This document shows positions 24,515-27,052 of a stretch of DNA of 27,052 bases, piece after piece. The DNA is from an uncultured Clostridia bacterium. GTDB taxonomy: Bacteria; Bacillota; Clostridia; Oscillospirales; Acutalibacteraceae. The translations under genes and the position numbers were made by a program. Location: positions 1-27,052 of the forward strand of contig CALGRR010000007.1 of assembly GCA_937880805.1 (NCBI GenBank), given 5' to 3'. The notes beneath the pieces are model-generated. The model was not told the origin of the DNA and did no database searches. It saw only the letters and a program-made list of their open reading frames with translations. Positions within the stretch are counted from its first letter, which is position 1. Each line of letters opens with the position of its first letter.

Positions 24515-25817
24515 TTTTTCTTTCCTTTCTTCTTTTAATCAATGCAATCATAAATGACCAAAGCGGTAAAATATAAAGAAAAACTGCGGCAAACATTGAT
24601 GCGGTGGGAGCTCCCGCCGAGGTAAGGGGCACAGACCCCGCTATCGACCACGGCACAAGCGGAGAAACCACAACCGCCGTGTTTTCAAGGTTTATCGCCT
24701 CTGCGTCTTTGTCTTTTTCCGTTCCCTCGCAAAGCTGATGTGCAAGAATTATTGCCAGAGTCTGGTTGCAGGCAATCAGCGAAGTGAGAGCCGAGGTTAT
24801 GAAGGTTGCACCGAAGGGTGTTACTCTTTTGCTTAATTTTTCAATCTTTGATTTGAGGGAATTCAGCAGACCCGTTGCGGCAAATATGCCCGAATATGCC
24901 GAAGAAATGCAGACTATTGCCGTTGCGTTGAGCATTGAAACAAGACCGCCGCCGTTCATCATATGGCTTAAATCCGCATTTTTCGCTTCAAAGCCCATAA
25001 TAACGGTTTTCAGAAAATCCGTAATCTCAACATTCTGAACGGCAAGCGAAACAATCATTGCCGAGGCAAGGCTTGCGAGCATTGCATATCTTGTTTTGAT
25101 TTTCAGAAGCGAAAAAGCAAGAATAACAACCGCAGGAATAACCGAAAGCCAATGAAGGCTGAATTCCTTTGCAAACATTGCTTTGAGGTCGGGCGCTTCG
25201 CCTCCGCCTCCCGCAAAGAATCCGAGAATTAAATAAATCACACACGAAATCATCGCAGGGATAAATGCCGTGCGGAACATATTTTTAATGTTCTTGAAAA
25301 TATCGGTTTTTGTAAGCTCCGATATTAAAAGTGCACTCGTTGAAACGGGCGAGCATCTGTCACCGAAAAGCGAGCCCGCAAGCATCGCACCGCCAACCAT
25401 AACGGGATTCATACCCATTGATTTTGCCATTGTCATACATATAACGCCCATAGTTGCCGAAGTGCCGAAGGATGTGCCCATAAGGAACGAAACAAGGCAG
25501 TTGAGCAAAAATGTCATCAGCACAAAAATTTCGGGGGTTATAAAATCAATCGCCGAACAGATAATGAAAGAAATCGTGCCGCTTGAACGCCACGATGCCG
25601 TCAGCAGACCGATGAGCAAAAAGTTGATAAGAATATTTTTTGAGGTTTTTATGCCGTCAAAAATCATTTTGAATATTGCCTTGAACGGGTGCTTTTTTAT
25701 TTTGGCATAGGCACAGAAAATAACCAGACCCGCCGCAAGCGCATAGAGCACGGATGCATCAAAAATAACACACACCGTCAACGCAAGGCAAAAAAGAGAT
25801 AAAGTAAGAATTTCCAT
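24486..25817 (-). CDS. NhaC-superfamily transporter overlapping luxS
   Basis: A 443-residue protein with about 10-12 membrane helices and no signal peptide. It carries the family signatures GTSFGTS (114-120) and FGDRCSPVST (151-160), like the Na+/H+ antiporter NhaC, the malate/lactate exchanger MleN and the predicted methionine carrier MetT. Cargo cannot be read from sequence, but the coupled overlap with luxS suggests methionine, homocysteine or another sulfur metabolite. The start at 25817 is the first in-frame ATG, with a weak AGG 11 bases before it; GTG at 25865 would start within the promoter region and is less likely. It is shorter than the lysine-riboswitch transporter and lacks its exported N-terminal segment. 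Confidence 0.87.
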   Translation of the reverse strand: MEILTLSLFCLALTVCVIFDASVLYALAAGLVIFCAYAKIKKHPFKAIFKMIFDGIKTSKNILINFLLIGLLTASWRSSGTISFIICSAIDFITPEIFVLMTFLLNCLVSFLMGTSFGTSATMGVICMTMAKSMGMNPVMVGGAMLAGSLFGDRCSPVSTSALLISELTKTDIFKNIKNMFRTAFIPAMISCVIYLILGFFAGGGGEAPDLKAMFAKEFSLHWLSVIPAVVILAFSLLKIKTRYAMLASLASAMIVSLAVQNVEITDFLKTVIMGFEAKNADLSHMMNGGGLVSMLNATAIVCISSAYSGIFAATGLLNSLKSKIEKLSKRVTPFGATFITSALTSLIACNQTLAIILAHQLCEGTEKDKDAEAINLENTAVVVSPLVPWSIAGSVPLTSAGAPTASMFAAVFLYILPLWSFMIALIKRRKERKNEQNNKLHC

Positions 25818-25841
25818 AAAACACGACCTGAAACAATAAAA

Positions 25842-25870
25842 AATCGGTGCAGAATAAATCCACACCGATT
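25842..25870 (-). terminator. Terminator of the upstream membrane-protein gene
   Basis: An 8-bp stem, AATCGGTG with CACCGATT around a 13-base loop, followed on the minus strand by TTTTATTGTTT. It lies about 35 bases past the stop of the 25905-27052 gene. Confidence 0.75.
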
Positions 25871-25896
25871 ATATATCAACTCTTTTGTTTTTTCAA
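25868..25896 (-). promoter_or_regulatory. Promoter of the NhaC-luxS operon
   Basis: Minus strand: -35 TTGAAA (25896-25891), 17-base spacer, -10 TATAAT (25873-25868). The -10 overlaps the first arm of the preceding terminator; a transcript starting near 25861 would lack most of that arm and so escape the hairpin. Confidence 0.75.
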
Positions 25897-25904
25897 GTGC
25901 GATA

Positions 25905-27052
25905 TTACCAGTCGAGAGAGAGGTAGTAAGGACCGCCTTTTCTGTTTGCGTGACCGCAACAAGTTGATGCGATATATCTCACTTTTTGTTCCTTGTCATT
26001 ATATGCACAAATCAAAAAATCGTACTGTGTTCTGTATTGTTCTCTACCTTCATAGCCGTCCCAGTTTTCTATTTTAAACTCGTCTTTTGTTTCTTCATAT
26101 AAAAGCTCGTCTTCACAATGCTTTTCGGGCTCTTCACCGACAGCAACACCGATATAATCATAATCCACCTTGCCGAAACCTTCATAATAAATTAAAGACC
26201 AATCACCTTTTTGAATGACATTATAACCGCTGTTTTTTGTTGCTGATTCCGTAAGATAATCAAGCGTAAAATAAATTCCATCCATATGGTTAATCTCAAT
26301 CAAGCTGTCTTCAAGAATAAAATTACCGGGCAGATTCTTTTTGGCTTTCTCGTATTCACCGGCAGGTAAACTCCACTCCGCACAAATATCATATGTGCCA
26401 AAGTAGCCATCCCAGCAAGGTGTATATTCATAAAAGTATTTTATCGAACCAGCTTCGGAAGGTATTTTTCTCGGAAAAATTTTAAAAACATTGTTCAGGC
26501 TGTCAAATTTTTCATCTTCGCTCATTATAGAGCTATCCAACTTCAGATAATTTTCAGGGTCTGTAGTCTGCGAGTAAAACGGAGTTATTGTGCCTAAAGT
26601 CAGAAAAAATGTAATCGCAAGCATAATCACACTTCCGATTAAAGAAAAGATGAACAATGTTGTGGATAACCCCTTCGTTTTTCTGTTGAAGTTTTTGCCG
26701 ATATTTTTGAAAATAACGGTTATCAGCAATACTGCGATTACAACCCAACCCAGATAGAACAGAGAACCTATTATCATTCCGGGGTTGTCTGTCAGTTTTA
26801 TATATCGGACATCAAAAATTCCGGAGCAGCAAAGAGCGAAAATCCAAACGGCAAAAGCAAGCAAAGGACAAGAAAGAAGTATGAGAATAATTTTCAATAT
26901 TTTTTCTGTAAGTGTAAGCTTTATATCCTCTTTCGGCACTTCCTTTTCTTCAACCGTTTCGGATAACGAATCGCAGATTGTTTCGAGCGTCACTTCTTCA
27001 TCAAACGAAATCCCTTTGAGCTTTTCAACTATTTTCGTTTCGTGGGCGATAT
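25905..27052 (-). CDS. Membrane protein of unknown function (5' end outside window)
   Basis: The frame is open to the window edge, so the N-terminus is missing; a GTG at 26993 could serve as start, but the upstream reading (ending in EKLKGISFDEEV) looks protein-like and I treat the gene as partial. A charged cytoplasmic part is followed by three membrane helices (numbered from the GTG, about 33-57, 71-94 and 108-133). A C-terminal domain of about 225 residues, probably outside the membrane, is rich in Tyr, Trp and acidic residues with a late CC pair (STCCGHAN). The helical charged N-part before the helices faintly resembles the layout of DUF1700/HAAS-type proteins, but I cannot assign it. Its terminator lies at 25842-25870. 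Confidence 0.7.
   Translation of the reverse strand, partial: IAHETKIVEKLKGISFDEEVTLETICDSLSETVEEKEVPKEDIKLTLTEKILKIILILLSCPLLAFAVWIFALCCSGIFDVRYIKLTDNPGMIIGSLFYLGWVVIAVLLITVIFKNIGKNFNRKTKGLSTTLFIFSLIGSVIMLAITFFLTLGTITPFYSQTTDPENYLKLDSSIMSEDEKFDSLNNVFKIFPRKIPSEAGSIKYFYEYTPCWDGYFGTYDICAEWSLPAGEYEKAKKNLPGNFILEDSLIEINHMDGIYFTLDYLTESATKNSGYNVIQKGDWSLIYYEGFGKVDYDYIGVAVGEEPEKHCEDELLYEETKDEFKIENWDGYEGREQYRTQYDFLICAYNDKEQKVRYIASTCCGHANRKGGPYYLSLDW

Noticed and set aside
25818..25904. SAM riboswitch before the NhaC-luxS operon
   Set aside because: The leader after the promoter is only about 45 bases and has no S-box core, so there is no room for an aptamer.

Overview
The window reads as chromosomal DNA of a Gram-positive anaerobe of the Clostridia, most likely a gut member of the Oscillospirales/Eubacteriales. 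The grounds are the 5' end of a 16S rRNA gene, strong AGGAGG-type ribosome binding sites, TTGACA/TATAAT-type promoters, many intrinsic terminators, a lysine riboswitch of the Firmicutes type, the ACT/UPF0210 pair, and intracellular GH2 and GH3 enzymes. The exact taxon cannot be fixed from 61 bases of 16S. I see no phage, insertion sequence, CRISPR array or tRNA.

Layout. Positions 1-61 hold the 16S 5' end on the minus strand, with its leader and promoter up to about 316. Next on the minus strand are a GH2 glycosidase (412-2571) and an NhaC-superfamily transporter (2679-4505) preceded by a clear lysine riboswitch with a terminator (4518-4740), so the transporter is probably a lysine carrier. 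Further up the minus strand lie rsmA and an HD-domain protein (to 6310). A divergent plus-strand operon follows: galE, a HAD phosphatase, an ACT-domain protein and UPF0210 (6413-9689). It converges at a shared hairpin on a minus-strand group: rmuC, a GH3 beta-glucosidase-like enzyme and a very large secreted protein with two metallophosphoesterase domains (9750-17011). mtnN (plus strand) diverges from rmuC.

The most unusual part is 17968-22945. From one near-consensus promoter runs a gene set of a tandem SCP2-like protein, a class III PLP aminotransferase of the glutamate-1-semialdehyde type, a split transketolase (two genes) and, after a structured gap, a second tandem SCP2-like protein. SCP2 folds bind hydrophobic ligands or scaffold enzymes (UbiJ is a precedent), so this looks like a C2-transfer plus amination pathway handled on a lipid-like intermediate. 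I do not recognise it as a described system. A Thr/Glu-rich lipoprotein follows.

The right end (minus strand) has a second NhaC-superfamily transporter overlapping luxS, and a membrane protein of unknown function cut by the window edge. mtnN and luxS together give the two-step Pfs/LuxS route from S-adenosylhomocysteine to homocysteine and AI-2 precursor, and the transporter-luxS overlap suggests a sulfur-amino-acid cargo.
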